From assembly GCF_000516985.1 (NCBI RefSeq), contig NW_006917095.1, positions 2,299,077 to 2,363,076 of the forward strand: DNA of 64,000 bases, read 5' to 3'. Below, piece by piece: positions 11,601-22,345 of the stretch (position 1 is its first letter; every line of letters starts with the position of its first letter). The translations under genes were made by a program, and so were the position numbers. Below the pieces are notes generated by a model. It was not told where the DNA came from. It was given only the letters and a program-made list of their open reading frames with translations, and searched no databases. The DNA comes from Pestalotiopsis fici W106-1 (Eukaryota; Ascomycota; Sordariomycetes; Amphisphaeriales; Sporocadaceae).

Positions 11601-14600
11601 GTCTATTGGTAACTTTGAGCGCGCCGAGCAATGCCTCAGCCAGGCGCACACCTTTGCCACCGCGCAGGCCTCCGAAAAGCCTACCAAGAGTAGCCGATTC
11701 ACAAGTAAGATGTTAGTGGCATACGCATCTTTCCTCCATTCGCTTCTCGCCCTCGAGCGTGGGCAATCTCATCATGCATTACACAATGCAAAGACGGCTG
11801 TACGCGTGCTTTTTCACGACTGGACGAGACTGGAGGCTCTGAGAAGTTCTCTACCCGAGCACAACGAAGACGCCTCTCACTCACATCACTCACAACTGTC
11901 CGAAGATGATGCCAGCTTCAACAATTCACAATGTTCGCAGCTCGAGTTCGCTCGTGCGAGCACAGGACCAGAATTCTGGGCAATTGTGTATCCCTTGTTC
12001 CGATTTGTCACGAGGCTTTCCACAATTTACGCCAACATTGGAATGTATCAGGAGACGATCTATTATGCTGAGCAAGCATTGAGAATTGCGCTTAGTACCG
12101 AATCTCCAAGCCATATTTCACAATCTCGGTACTGGCTGGCACATGTATTTATGAAGGCCGGCAACCAAGACAAAGCGCTCGAACTAGCTGCGCAAGTCAT
12201 GGAGTCATTGCCTACTTTGGATCCGACTTGTGCTGTAGTGGACATGACTTGCCAGCTGAGCCGCATTTATCGCCAAGCATCAGAACTCGATACCGAAGCC
12301 TACTTGTTGGCCATGGCAGATTCTGTGCTGAACAACCTTGAGGAGGGCAGCGGAGACAAGAAACCCCTTGAAATTGAAACGAAAATGGAGGCGCTCACTA
12401 TCCAAGACAAACCAGCGCCTAAATCATCTGCGAGGCAAACGAAAACTAGAACGACAGCACCAACCAGGAAAACTACTTCGAAAAAGCTGGTCCCAGCCAA
12501 GCAAAGGACCCTGGTAGCGGCCAAGGTACCCAAGGCTCCTCAAGATGTGCAGCTCACCTTCCTGCGCGCAGCGATGCTGCAGCACAAATCGTCCTCTCTA
12601 CTCGACGGCAAACATTGGGAGCAGGCCGTTGCCTCGCTCGAGACCGCAAATGAGCTGTCCAAACTCTCCACCGATATTGTTCAGGAGAGACTACTCAGGG
12701 CCATGGCGCTTATCGGGCAAAGTTTGGAGCTGATGGGAAGAGATTCGGTGTTTTCTGTGATCCAAGACTCAACTCTGTCGTTTCCAGCAGTGGCTACTGT
12801 ATCGACCGCCAAGGAAAAGGCCAGCCCCCGCGATAGATCTACCTCGCCACGAAAGGGACGTGCTGCTTCGAACTCTGTAGGCTTCCTCGCCCATCTGCAG
12901 CAGGCTCACGATTGCCTGATCGAGGCACATTCGATTGCTAGTCTTAATGGCGATGCTGGACTTGTGTATCGCATTGCTGCACTGTTGCAAAATGTTTTCA
13001 TTCTGCTCTCCACGACAAGCCCAACCAAGTCCTCTGGCATTGGCCATCCTGCTCATGCCACATGTTCCATTGAGCTGGCACGCAACTTGGTGTGGCGTCG
13101 AGAACGAAAGACCCTTCGCGTGGACCATAACAAGTCAGAGAAAGCAGAGTGGCCTTTGTTGCAACAAGCCACAGATCCGAGGAGGTCAAGCCTTGGAAAT
13201 TCCATGGATATGACACGGTTCCAGCGGGAATTCGTGGACATCATCCCCAAGTCGTGGAATGTTGTGTCCATATCTCTGAGCGATAACAAGCGCGATCTCT
13301 GTATTACCAAGCTCCAAGCCGACCACAGTCCATTCGCCATTCGTCTGCCCCTCGAACGTGCCAACTCTAGGGACGCAGATTCTGACGTGTTTGACTTCCA
13401 ACAAGGACGCGCCGAGATGTTGGAGATTGTGAAGGAGGCCAACAGAACATGCCACGATGCCAGGGACATGAACAACAAGGGAGCCAAGTCCGCATGGTGG
13501 GCTGAGCGACAGGCTCTGGATGAGCGCATGAAAGCCCTCCTCGATGACATTGAACACACCTGGCTTGGTGGGTTCCGAGGCATTTTTGCACAGCACCGCC
13601 GAACTGAACTGCTTGCAAAGTTCCAGAAGAGTTTCCAGAATGTCCTCGACAAGCACCTTCCTTCCAGACGACAGGTTCGCGGCAAGCGCACCAAGGCAGC
13701 GGCTACGACGGGTAAGGTCTCGTTGGACCCCAGAATCTTGGACCTCTTCATTGGACTCGGAGACGCGACGATTCCCGAGTGCGATCTCGATGAGCCTCTA
13801 AATGATCTGCTATACTTCGTAGTGGATATTCTACAATTCCACGGGGAGCGTAACGCATACGACGAGATCGACTTTGACGTCATGGTGGTTGAAACTTTTG
13901 ATGCCTTGCGTTCCTATCACGCTGCGGCTAAGAATAACAATCACAGCGATGAGCATACTCATACCGTTTTAATATTGGACAAGGCTCTACACATCTTCCC
14001 CTGGGAGTCGTTACCTTGCACACAGGGAATCGCCATGTCCCGAGTGCCATCGCTAGCCTGCTTACGCCGTTCCATCCTGGAGCAGCGTGCTTCCCCGGTC
14101 CAGTGCTTTGAGTCCAGCGAAGAAGCGGAAGCTGGTACAACTCGTTCAGAAGCAAGTGGTCACCACATATCGTTCCATTCTGGTACCTACATCCTCAACC
14201 CTAGTGCCGACCTCAAATCGACACAAGCTACCTTTGGCAAACCTCTGGCGACGTTACCACCCACCTGGTCCAGCATCGAGACACGCGTTCCTACTGAGGC
14301 CGAATTCGAGCAGTCACTCATCAGTTCCGACTTGCTGTTATATTTCGGCCACGGCTCTGGTGCGCAGTATATCCGTGGCCGAACGATCCGAAAAATGGAA
14401 AAGTGCCGAGCCGTAGCTTTGCTTATGGGTTGTTCCTCCGCCAGCTTAGCGGATGTGGGAGACTTTGAGAACCACGGACCTGTGTGGAACTACATGCTCG
14501 CTGGTAGCCCTGCCGTCGTCGGGACGCTTTGGGATGTCACCGATCGGGATATCGATCGCTATACTGGCAGAGTTTTTGAAGAATGGGGGTTGATGCCCCG

Positions 14601-14832
14601 AGGCACATTTGCTGAGGACGGGCCCAACATCAAGGGCAAAGGCAAGGCGGTGGGGAAGGGGAAGGGAAAGGGTGGCAATAAGGCTGCCACCGGGAGCGAC
14701 GATGATGTGGACCAAAGGAAGTCTACGAGCTTGGTTGAGGCTGTCACCAAAGCCAGGGATGCATGCCTGTTTCGATACTTGACTGCAGCTGCAGTAGTCG
14801 TTTATGGAATTCCCGTGTATATAAACAAATAA
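8614..14832 (+). CDS. Separase (separin, peptidase family C50)
   Basis: Caspase-like cysteine protease that cleaves the cohesin kleisin Scc1/Rad21 at anaphase onset, held inactive by securin until APC/C destroys securin. One uninterrupted 6.2 kb frame encodes 2072 residues, within the large size usual for separases (yeast Esp1, fission yeast Cut1). The N-terminal ~1500 residues are a helical repeat superhelix. The C-terminal protease domain shows the catalytic His in YFGHGSGAQY (His1913) and the catalytic Cys in LLMGCSSAS (Cys1940), then GTLWDVTDRDID and the terminal VVYGIPVY. A Gly/Lys repeat lies between about 2005 and 2025. Two starts are possible: 8614, or Met at 8689 (AAAGATGGC, better context, MAARGK). 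No intron is required. A diverged fragment of this gene lies at 1-195. Confidence 0.96.
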   Translation: MTPQLSSSSISKLNCETISPNQPTKMAARGKAATSAKRPAQTKTTDARSPKEEATLATQVINETLKSLGEAAKTPTSQNNNRQTKPAERGALRRSNSTPMTPLQPRSLNRVSTSPSVTKPALPVAGSGCLATVERARAAFATLRTLSSAGKVTLPELQLESGMSSFINKLMALNLFEHAFKELRLLKRRLEGRTLGATSKSSKATAADATTAKALTDLFDYPESSASGAVLALIISSQLQALRLLHGMKKSRLLEDVLPFLAVSSPSSPLSLLLSSAKEEKSDSSKCARQLDSLAHILLSLTPSVSSQEDALATDPKLSPSAEAAFRAQALALLTRLHSWALSGQKGSVDDDILLPLSKCLLAFSRRSTSGPADKLNTINSVFNQLWEKTESMGLKPSQVSKSPLPTIYQVLGTASREAGKLREAAAWMKKLKEITTPEQDSPARCCAVTSQFITLLLKQSPPTADLDLLTEVIDGLQGSLSGSSTELDDLLVSICQLRSAAINLALGNSKLGKVPVPLRDSLESLILQLPRFTSRWLGKPPASSNSAKDMVRFEQRRQLLSRYIPTVLDSALVLIKDLLDRKKMPWALMDSVLQEILAVLDNMGDLAVLLSKSNATAASYHVKVSSFYYQQHVILREEKDNHFLRALRRSIDAVKQRPEAEQTKAQLQLKQERLAELYRSTGRKEDAADALRAARDSLVQEGITQQVFEALSHQTVLQAWASSDKTVSLSRSVCSLAKLDVTPSDWTGLLPDAQKSLALEHDFYFIYLVDSKRRKQLAPGEPFIESLLGAFDRQIHPIRRLRILLQLLSTNLDSRDAVRVWMEEAEALSEAIDNTSCEQDSGLGRYIPHLKSLTACISALMHCEPGAAAVEQALQTWNEAVQRSQSAGDINEYIDSPTQLITVLQGLADFARMRGMSSLLGSTLKLSTAVSRMVCEANPELFMSQIVALSLQHLSLGHSQKAAELLKTGQEFLAQRTLSPDSMANYHLCSAEYEMSIGNFERAEQCLSQAHTFATAQASEKPTKSSRFTSKMLVAYASFLHSLLALERGQSHHALHNAKTAVRVLFHDWTRLEALRSSLPEHNEDASHSHHSQLSEDDASFNNSQCSQLEFARASTGPEFWAIVYPLFRFVTRLSTIYANIGMYQETIYYAEQALRIALSTESPSHISQSRYWLAHVFMKAGNQDKALELAAQVMESLPTLDPTCAVVDMTCQLSRIYRQASELDTEAYLLAMADSVLNNLEEGSGDKKPLEIETKMEALTIQDKPAPKSSARQTKTRTTAPTRKTTSKKLVPAKQRTLVAAKVPKAPQDVQLTFLRAAMLQHKSSSLLDGKHWEQAVASLETANELSKLSTDIVQERLLRAMALIGQSLELMGRDSVFSVIQDSTLSFPAVATVSTAKEKASPRDRSTSPRKGRAASNSVGFLAHLQQAHDCLIEAHSIASLNGDAGLVYRIAALLQNVFILLSTTSPTKSSGIGHPAHATCSIELARNLVWRRERKTLRVDHNKSEKAEWPLLQQATDPRRSSLGNSMDMTRFQREFVDIIPKSWNVVSISLSDNKRDLCITKLQADHSPFAIRLPLERANSRDADSDVFDFQQGRAEMLEIVKEANRTCHDARDMNNKGAKSAWWAERQALDERMKALLDDIEHTWLGGFRGIFAQHRRTELLAKFQKSFQNVLDKHLPSRRQVRGKRTKAAATTGKVSLDPRILDLFIGLGDATIPECDLDEPLNDLLYFVVDILQFHGERNAYDEIDFDVMVVETFDALRSYHAAAKNNNHSDEHTHTVLILDKALHIFPWESLPCTQGIAMSRVPSLACLRRSILEQRASPVQCFESSEEAEAGTTRSEASGHHISFHSGTYILNPSADLKSTQATFGKPLATLPPTWSSIETRVPTEAEFEQSLISSDLLLYFGHGSGAQYIRGRTIRKMEKCRAVALLMGCSSASLADVGDFENHGPVWNYMLAGSPAVVGTLWDVTDRDIDRYTGRVFEEWGLMPRGTFAEDGPNIKGKGKAVGKGKGKGGNKAATGSDDDVDQRKSTSLVEAVTKARDACLFRYLTAAAVVVYGIPVYINK

Positions 14833-15028
14833 GACAGGCCACTGTGTGGCCTTGTATATGAGAGAAGGGTAGGTTGTTTTTGGATCTTTGGATTATATCT
14901 CGATATAGAGAGGTATTCACGAGGGGGTATGAAGTCATGAGCATTGCATGGCGTTGAAGGCGTCTGTTGTTAGGCTTATCAAAGGCGGTATTTCAATAAG
15001 ACCTTTGCATAGAATTTGAATTCATTAT

Positions 15029-15263
15029 TCTATCTTTCTACTCTTCTCTATGTCCGTCCCTGTCTCTCTTCCTTTTATATTCTTTTTCTATCTCTTCTTT
15101 CTCTTTGCCCCTTTTTTCTCTATTTTTGCTTGTTATCCCTATGCTTTTTTCCCTCCGCGCTTCAAAGGATAAATAATAATAAAAAAGAATAGGAGGAAAA
15201 TAAAAGAGAAAAGGGGAAGGGGAAAAGAAAAATCAGTGAGAGAGGAATAGAGAGAAAAGCTAC
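15029..15263. repeat. Pyrimidine tract followed by purine tract
   Basis: Bases 15029-15150 are dominated by C and T (TCTTTCT, CTCTTCC, CCCCTTTTTTCTC); after an AT-rich spacer, bases 15168-15263 are dominated by A and G (AGGAGGAAAATAAAAG, GGGGAAGGGGAAAAG). The two halves are loosely complementary, so a long imperfect hairpin or triplex is possible. It lies about 200 bases downstream of the separase stop codon. Confidence 0.7.
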
Positions 15264-18200
15264 GACAACTTCAAATTTAGCTTATACTACAAATTTAAGT
15301 GAAGACTTTCATTTGCGTATTTTACGATGTTACTATTTACAAGTTCTTCATGTTCCATGAAATGAGTTTTATGGTTATAGTGTCTCTTCCTCACATATCA
15401 AAGTATTACACATGAAAACGTAAACTTGCATGGGAAGCAAAAGTCTCTGGTCTCTGCAAGTCTGTCTCCCCACATGTGCAATGTTGTGCTACCGGTCTAC
15501 TCTATTCGTGATCACAGATCATGTGTCCTCGCGTCGTGTCTTCTCGTGGGTTCTCTAACCAGCATGCATTTTTTTCGGCGATGCGGGCCGTGACAATCTC
15601 GATATACACCGCCAATAACGAACCCCTCAAATGGCAAGGCAGAGAGGAAAGTGGCAAAAAAGGAAAAGAAAAAAAAGAAAATGTTCAGACACGCGTGTCA
15701 TTCGCAAGCAAGCACACGTTGGGCGTGACCGCAACTCGTTTGAGGGGGAACAAGACGGCGGCGAGGTAATATTCAGACAAGGAAACATGACGATGATCCC
15801 CCATCAGCCAGCAGTACATTCATATGCAACATGCCCATGGATACATGAATTCAGGGTCTTTATATCTCTTCTCACTTTTTCAAGCCGGCGGGTATGTGCT
15901 TCCGCCATCATAATATGATGAGTCTGAAACCTTAATTATTTTCAGTGGTTCTCGGATTCTTTTCCTTGAACAGTTCAGAACCTGGGTTGTAGGGCTGGTT
16001 TCCGCTCATCTCGGATTTTTCTTTGTTCTTTTTTTCTTTTTTGCTTTTCTTGATTCCCTCAAGATCAGCTTGATTACTGATACAGTTACCAGCTCGCGGG
16101 TTTGGTGGGCTAGAACATGAGCGGGCGAACTATTGATCTTTGTTTTCTTTTTCTTGTTGTTCTCTATGCGGTCGAATGGGAGGCATTCCGTAACTCTCTT
16201 TTCATTTGCTGCCTGGGCAGCTTAGTTTTCCTACATATTACCAGGGGCGGGGATAGGGGAGGGAGGGGGTCCAACAGGGCGGCGGCCAGAGAGAGACAGA
16301 GGAAGTGCTCCGCCCCAAGCATCTTGTCGTGTTCTCCCGTAGCTTAATGCAACGCGGCACGGGTCGTCTGGCGTTAGGATGTATCTCAAGTCATTTGTTT
16401 TCTTTGATGGTCCTACTGGTGAGGAAGAGTCGTAGAGGCCAGGCATGACATTGTCGCCATCCTCTGACTCCCTGGTGGCAACAATGATGGGATGAGATGT
16501 GAGATCTTGGCGAGAATAGAGGAGCGACTGCCTCAAAAGAAAAGGGCTGGCCTAGGACATCACTCTCGAGATACGAAACTTCTCACGGAAAATTATTTGG
16601 GCACATATATCTGTACATGCGTGACGAGGGGCTGTGCCGCGTCGACAGGGACGTACGTACGTGGGCCAAGACATGATTGTTTGCCTCTTGGTCTGCATAT
16701 GCAATAATCTCTCTGCACGCCCTCGTCTGCTAATGAGCCTGACCGATAAAAGGGAGAATAGGAGGATGCTGTCTAGTTTGTTGGTTGCTCATTCTGAGGT
16801 AGTGACTCTGATTCGAGTGACGAGAACCCTGTGAGAGAAATGAAATGAACGTGGGATTGGTGCAGAGAGGGATTCTTGGGTGGTATAACCAACCACTTTT
16901 CCCTCGAAGGCTGGACCAAGTTTGCAAGGGATGCGGAGCGACAGGAAGTAGGTAGGTAGGGCAAGGAGGATCTTTCGGAGATGCAATCAGAGATAACGGG
17001 AGCAGAGTTGCAACGATACAAAGGTGCGATCGATTGGATTGGTGAGAGCGTCGCTCTGCATCACTTGAAACCTCCCTGTATTTTGATTCGAAAGAGACAA
17101 TGGCCATCAATAATCCACGTGGGTCATTCCAGGAAAACGAGCTGTGGTTACAGCAGGTCGCAGTAATAAACTTGTCGTCGCAGTCGCCTAAATTTCCATC
17201 GGTATGCAGCCAAAAATCGAAGGCTCACTCTAATTGATTTATCCGTTGTGTGTGGCCGCTCTCGTTGCAGCACTTTGCGTATACGAATGTATATTTGACT
17301 GTGACAATGGACAAATTTGAACTTCTAAGGGGCACTCGAGATGCAGCGACTGCCAAGGTGATGGTATTTCAGGCAGGTTCATAGAATTGGTAGAAGGTTT
17401 CGTTGCTGATGTATCTGCGCCTACAAGAAGGGGTAAAGCTGGGCAGCGACGTGTTTCTCGGCAGGTATTCCCCCCCCGGCGATGGGAGATCATCTGGCTA
17501 CCTATCCAACCACTCGTTGTGCCTCACAGCGCATAAGGCGTAGGCTCGTGGTAAAGATGAGGTATTCAAAACAGCCTAGAATCTGGCATTAGGTCGGCTA
17601 GGTACGGTGTCAGTCACTTGGAGGCATTTTGGGAAATCTCTTAGAACATTAGAGTTGACTTCATGTCTCCTGAAGTGACGTGTTATTTGTTTGTTTGGTT
17701 CGTTTTTTAATGAGTTCATCAGCCCATGATCGCTCAAAGACTTCTGTTGGCTGTTAAAGGATGAAGCAACAAGATCCCTTTCCCATTTCCTGGGATCCTA
17801 GACCATGGGCCATGACGGACTAAGCACTCAAGCGGATCGATGCTGACAAAAGAAGATGTCAGATTCACGGCCCAGAGATCCCCAGTTCGCGACTAAACAA
17901 CCACGTTGTATCGGGGCGATCTTGGGCAGCTGTGAGGAGCCAGTCGCTTCACGAGATGGCATCGTGGAGGACCACTTTTGACTCCCTGGTTCATTGTGGA
18001 ACTTCTCCTTTTAGCACTGCTATACCAAATCCAGGTCGCCTTCAATCGCCTGACGGGGCCAGTATGCTGGGGGAGGTGGAATGTTGTGTAGCTGTGGTCC
18101 TCGTCCCTGTTGATCTTGGTTGAACCTTATCCAGGAGGCCCTCTGCCTAAGCCCTCCGGCGCTGCGTGGCTGGCGGACGAAGCTATAATGAGGGACATGG

Positions 18201-20716
18201 GACCCTGGCACTTGTCCTGGTGCAATTGCATAGCGTACGAAGTCGTGGATGAGACGTTTTACTCAAAATTCTACGGCCGAGGCGAATAGCATACGTATCT
18301 GAGGCCTGATATCTATACCCCTTGCTTTCTGGTGTTAAAGTTTTCAAGGGATCTCTATCCTTGTTTCTGACCACGTTACGGGGAGCTCGGTGAAGATCCG
18401 AGGGTGACATCGATTGCATCGATTTTCTACTAGGCCTTCTTCGAAATCTGTGTTAGTGGACGATGAAACCGCATGTCCCATCACGTCACCTGATGCATGC
18501 AGAAGCATCATGAACTGTCCTTGTCCAACCATTACATCCCGCTTTGCTGCACGAATGGGTCGACTGGCACTGTTCCGTGAAGTCCGTGATGGATGATGCC
18601 AGTGGCCTTACGGTAAACTGGATCCTTTTCATCTCAATTACTCAGTTTTCCGCAAGAAATCAAGACCAAAACAATGAATAGAGAGGTCGAGTTTCTTTTC
18701 CGAACGCGCCGGGGTGACGTGGGTGTCTCGGATGGACGCTTGGGCAGCAAGTCACTGGATGATGAATAAAGACATTTCTCATGCGTGACTGCTTGTGTAA
18801 ATGCGATAGCCGATGTGTGAAATCGGAAACCTGGGGTTGTGACACCCCGAAGCCAGCGCAACTCGCTTGTACGATACTTGTTTATGAGCATTGAATCACT
18901 TGGTTTCCTCGGCGTCTTTGGGTTTTTATCTTCGGAGATAGGTATAATCCCTCGGATGACACTATCATGGTCATATTATATCTTGCTTGGCAAGACGTTT
19001 GACCCATACGCACAAGAGCATCTGGGTATGGGCCCTTATAGCTCAGAAGATTGCCAACGACGCATGGAGAAAAAAAAATGTCTGCTATCGGCCCACCAAA
19101 GGCGAAGGTACCTCCCCATGCAAGCGTCACCGCTCACGGTGAGAGGCGTAAGTGAGGGTGGTCAGGTATCACCCAAGGCTTCGTAAGGGCCGCCAAGGAC
19201 AGTGGCTCGGGTGGTTTGGGTGGGTACATGGCCGAAGCAAACTGGCGATCAGCACGCAGGCGGCGGGCGGGACAGCCCGCGAAATTAGTATTCTAGTTGC
19301 CGATGGTGAATGAGAAGCAGTGATTCTGGCTCATCATCTCGTGTAAGCAAGTAGCAGTGTACTTTGATTTCCACATAGGGCAGTTTTTGAGCACTGTCGT
19401 ATACTAGCCTTCGGAGCCGGAAGTGGCTGGATGGGTGAAGATGAAATAAAATGCTCCCAGGGATGATGTTTTCAATATACAAGCCCCCTGGAGGACGGGC
19501 TTTTGGCAAGCAAGCCGCGGTGACGAGCGCTTTCGTGAAGACGCCCGAGAATAGGCTCGGAGGGCGTGGAGCTGGTCCTGTCAGGCGGATGTAACGGTCT
19601 CTGCCAAGGGTCATCAACATCCTGAAATGGGTCCGGACTTGAGCGAACTGATTATTTCTGGGTCTAGACTTTTCATTCGTGTGCGTAGAGCCAAAGGAAA
19701 AACCGATATAACCTAGCAGCGTGGTCGATCAACTAATGTGGATATTCTCGAAACGTCCAACGAGCTCTACACCAGCGGTTCAGCCAGCAATGCCAGAGCT
19801 TGCATCAAACACTGTGTAGAGTTCGAAACAGTGATCATATGGCGTTGGAGTCTACAATGTTGCATGCCCTCGATCACCTTGACACGTCTGTTCCCTCTAC
19901 ATTCTGCGTGGCGTACTGCTGTGTTAGTGGTCCATTTGCGTATAAATGGATCACAACGTCATGACATAACGTCACTGCAATACAGCGTCGATGTTGCACA
20001 GATTCGGCGATGCTCATTAATTCATGCCAACGATCTTGCAAGCACCCCTGTACGGCTTTCGCATGCAGTGTGTGGTCAAACAACAGATGCTCAACAACAT
20101 AAGAAAAAGGGCCAGTTGCCAGGTGAAGAATTTCTGGTGAATCGAACTCCGTAGTGTGTGCAGATCAGCAAGGCTGGAGAGCTAGCCTGGCATTCAGATT
20201 GCTCGGCGGTTAGTGACCCTGGTCGTTTTGGAGGATAAAATGGTAGGGATCATCAAATAGTGTAAAGCCAAATCTATGGCAGGCCTTCTAGGCCTGATCG
20301 CCATGGAAAATCCATTTGAGATTTTTTTTCCCTTTAGCCCCTTCCCTCCTTCGTTGTCTTGTGTCTGCCCAAATGAGATGATCACAGGCCTCAGCGCTAG
20401 AGAATTTAGAGTTGCCTGGGGTTGAATGGCACTCTGCAAACAAGCAGCAGTGAAACGCTTCCGGTACAGGGATAGCCTCGGGTAGTGGAGGATGGTGTAG
20501 GATGGCATTTGAAGATGGTAAGTATATTGCAGCTTGGAAAGCGAGATGCCAGGGGTGTGCATAGGCCCAAGAAGGAATGGGCTCAGCCAGCGCTGCAAGG
20601 GCGAAAAGCCATGAGGGAGAGCGTGTGCACATGGTTTGATAATGATGACAAAGAAGTCGAAACGAAGCTCGGTTGCAGGCATCAATCAATGTAGGTAATG
20701 TACATAGTAGTAGTAT

Positions 20717-20737
20717 TGGTGGTGGTGGTGGTGGGTG
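20717..20737. repeat. GGT trinucleotide repeat
   Basis: Short tandem GGT array inside the gene-free region, ending in GGGTG. It accounts for the proline/histidine-rich minus-strand frames around 20690-20930. Confidence 0.85.
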
Positions 20738-21347
20738 TGAATTTGGAAGAGGGTGCCCTTGCTTGTCTGTATGGATGTCGTCCCGCAACCAAAATTCAAA
20801 GGCGGGCCGTTGGGAAAAACCGCCGACGCCCACGGACGAATCAGAGTCGTTGGATGAGATTGGACAGGGTTGGTCAATGTCCAGCTCAGGCCATGATACG
20901 TTGGACAAAGGGTCTTCAAGCCAAAGTGATGGTACACACATGTTTAGCCGGCCCAAGGACTGTGGTAGCTGCTTGTAGTAGAGTGGTAACCATGGAATAG
21001 GCGCGAGTTCTGTATGTGATTTGTGACTATGTTGGATTTGGGGTCATGTGAGACAATTCCGAATCGGTTCTGGTTGTTCAACGTGGCTAATTGTGAGATG
21101 GGGGAAAAGGCGAAGCTTTGATTATGTTGGCACAGGAGGAAATCGAGTTTCAATCCTTGAATGAGCATTCTCAAGTACATGGATTACGTAGGTAGGTACC
21201 CAAGAGTGTGAGAGAGCCTCGTTCTTTCCAGTTCAATGTTTGCAAGCATTTATCTACCATGCCTGCCTGGCAGGTACCTTCCTACCTACCTGGCTTGGGC
21301 GTGCATACACGGGCGATCACGGGTGTTCTGGTTCTCCAGCTGCTACA

Positions 21348-21364
21348 TACTACTACTACTACTA
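21348..21364. repeat. TAC trinucleotide repeat
   Basis: Tandem TAC units followed directly by TAGG, inside the gene-free region and between two TACC/TAGG clusters. Confidence 0.85.
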
Positions 21365-22306
21365 GGTGGAAATGTACGTGAGAGATATTATTATCTCCAT
21401 TGCTTGAATAGCTCTACGTATAATGTCTTATCTTTCATCATGGGACATGAGCATAACACAAGATCCGATCGTGCAAGGTGACAAATTGACATGTTGCGAG
21501 CTCGGGAAGAGGGACAACCGAATCAATCTGAATGCACATGCACACACCAGGTAGGAGTTGCAACATAGTTGAGCAGGTCTACCGTAAAAGTTGGGACGAG
21601 GGTGCCATAAAAGCATTAGGCCGAGAAGAAAGAGGCTCCGACAAGCTCAAAATGGAGACCCCGGACATTGCCAAGCTGCAGAAACGGCAGTAAACATGCA
21701 TACATATATATATCCTAGGGCTCAAGAGTTGTGAGACTGCAATAATCAGTGCTCATACCTGCCTGCATTATCTATGTACACTTGATTTTACAATTACATA
21801 GTAATCTGTTGCTATGTAGTGCTCTTAACGACTATAGTATGTAGTCGACCGCTCGCCATTTCATCTGAATTGGGCTGATGATGCTCATATTAAATCAGTG
21901 GGCTTCATGCTATTGCCATGTACCGAGGTAGGCACACAAAACACGTCTGCTGCAGGAAAGTCTCGAAAAGCATATTCTCGTGCCAACAGCTGAATAAAGG
22001 AGCGCATTCTAGTGTACATACTGATTAGAATTGTTCCGTTAGGTATGGTATTATTACTGAAACCCTCCTCCGAGATGTCAAGAGAAGCAAGAGTAGTAGT
22101 CGGATGGCAGTGGGCAAAAAAAAGTAATACTGTAGCAGACCCATTCATTCCCCACACACTCATCGGGGCACGTCACCCACTTCCAGGTTCAAGTCGCAGA
22201 TATTCATCGGGTCCCCCACTTGCTAGGTGAAAGAAGAAAAAAAAAAGAAAGGGACTCTCAGATCGCATCAGTGTCAATCAGTTTCCACCCAGGCTGGACA
22301 GCACAT

Positions 22307-22345
22307 TACCTACCTATACCACTGCACTACCTATCTAGGTAGGTA
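22307..22345. repeat. Perfect 10-bp inverted repeat of TACC/TAGG units
   Basis: TACCTACCTA at 22307-22316 is the exact reverse complement of TAGGTAGGTA at 22336-22345, leaving a 19-base loop. It is the clearest hairpin among the many TACC/TAGG clusters in the gene-free region. Confidence 0.8.

Noticed and set aside
13053..13883. A 276-codon minus-strand frame opposite the separase protease domain, and several other long antisense frames in 8.9-14.7 kb
   Set aside because: They mirror the codon structure of the intact separase gene and show no domain of their own.
20288..20956. A 222-codon minus-strand frame in the gene-free region, overlapped by a 163-codon frame
   Set aside because: Composition follows the GGT repeat and there is no recognisable family, good start context or intron chain.
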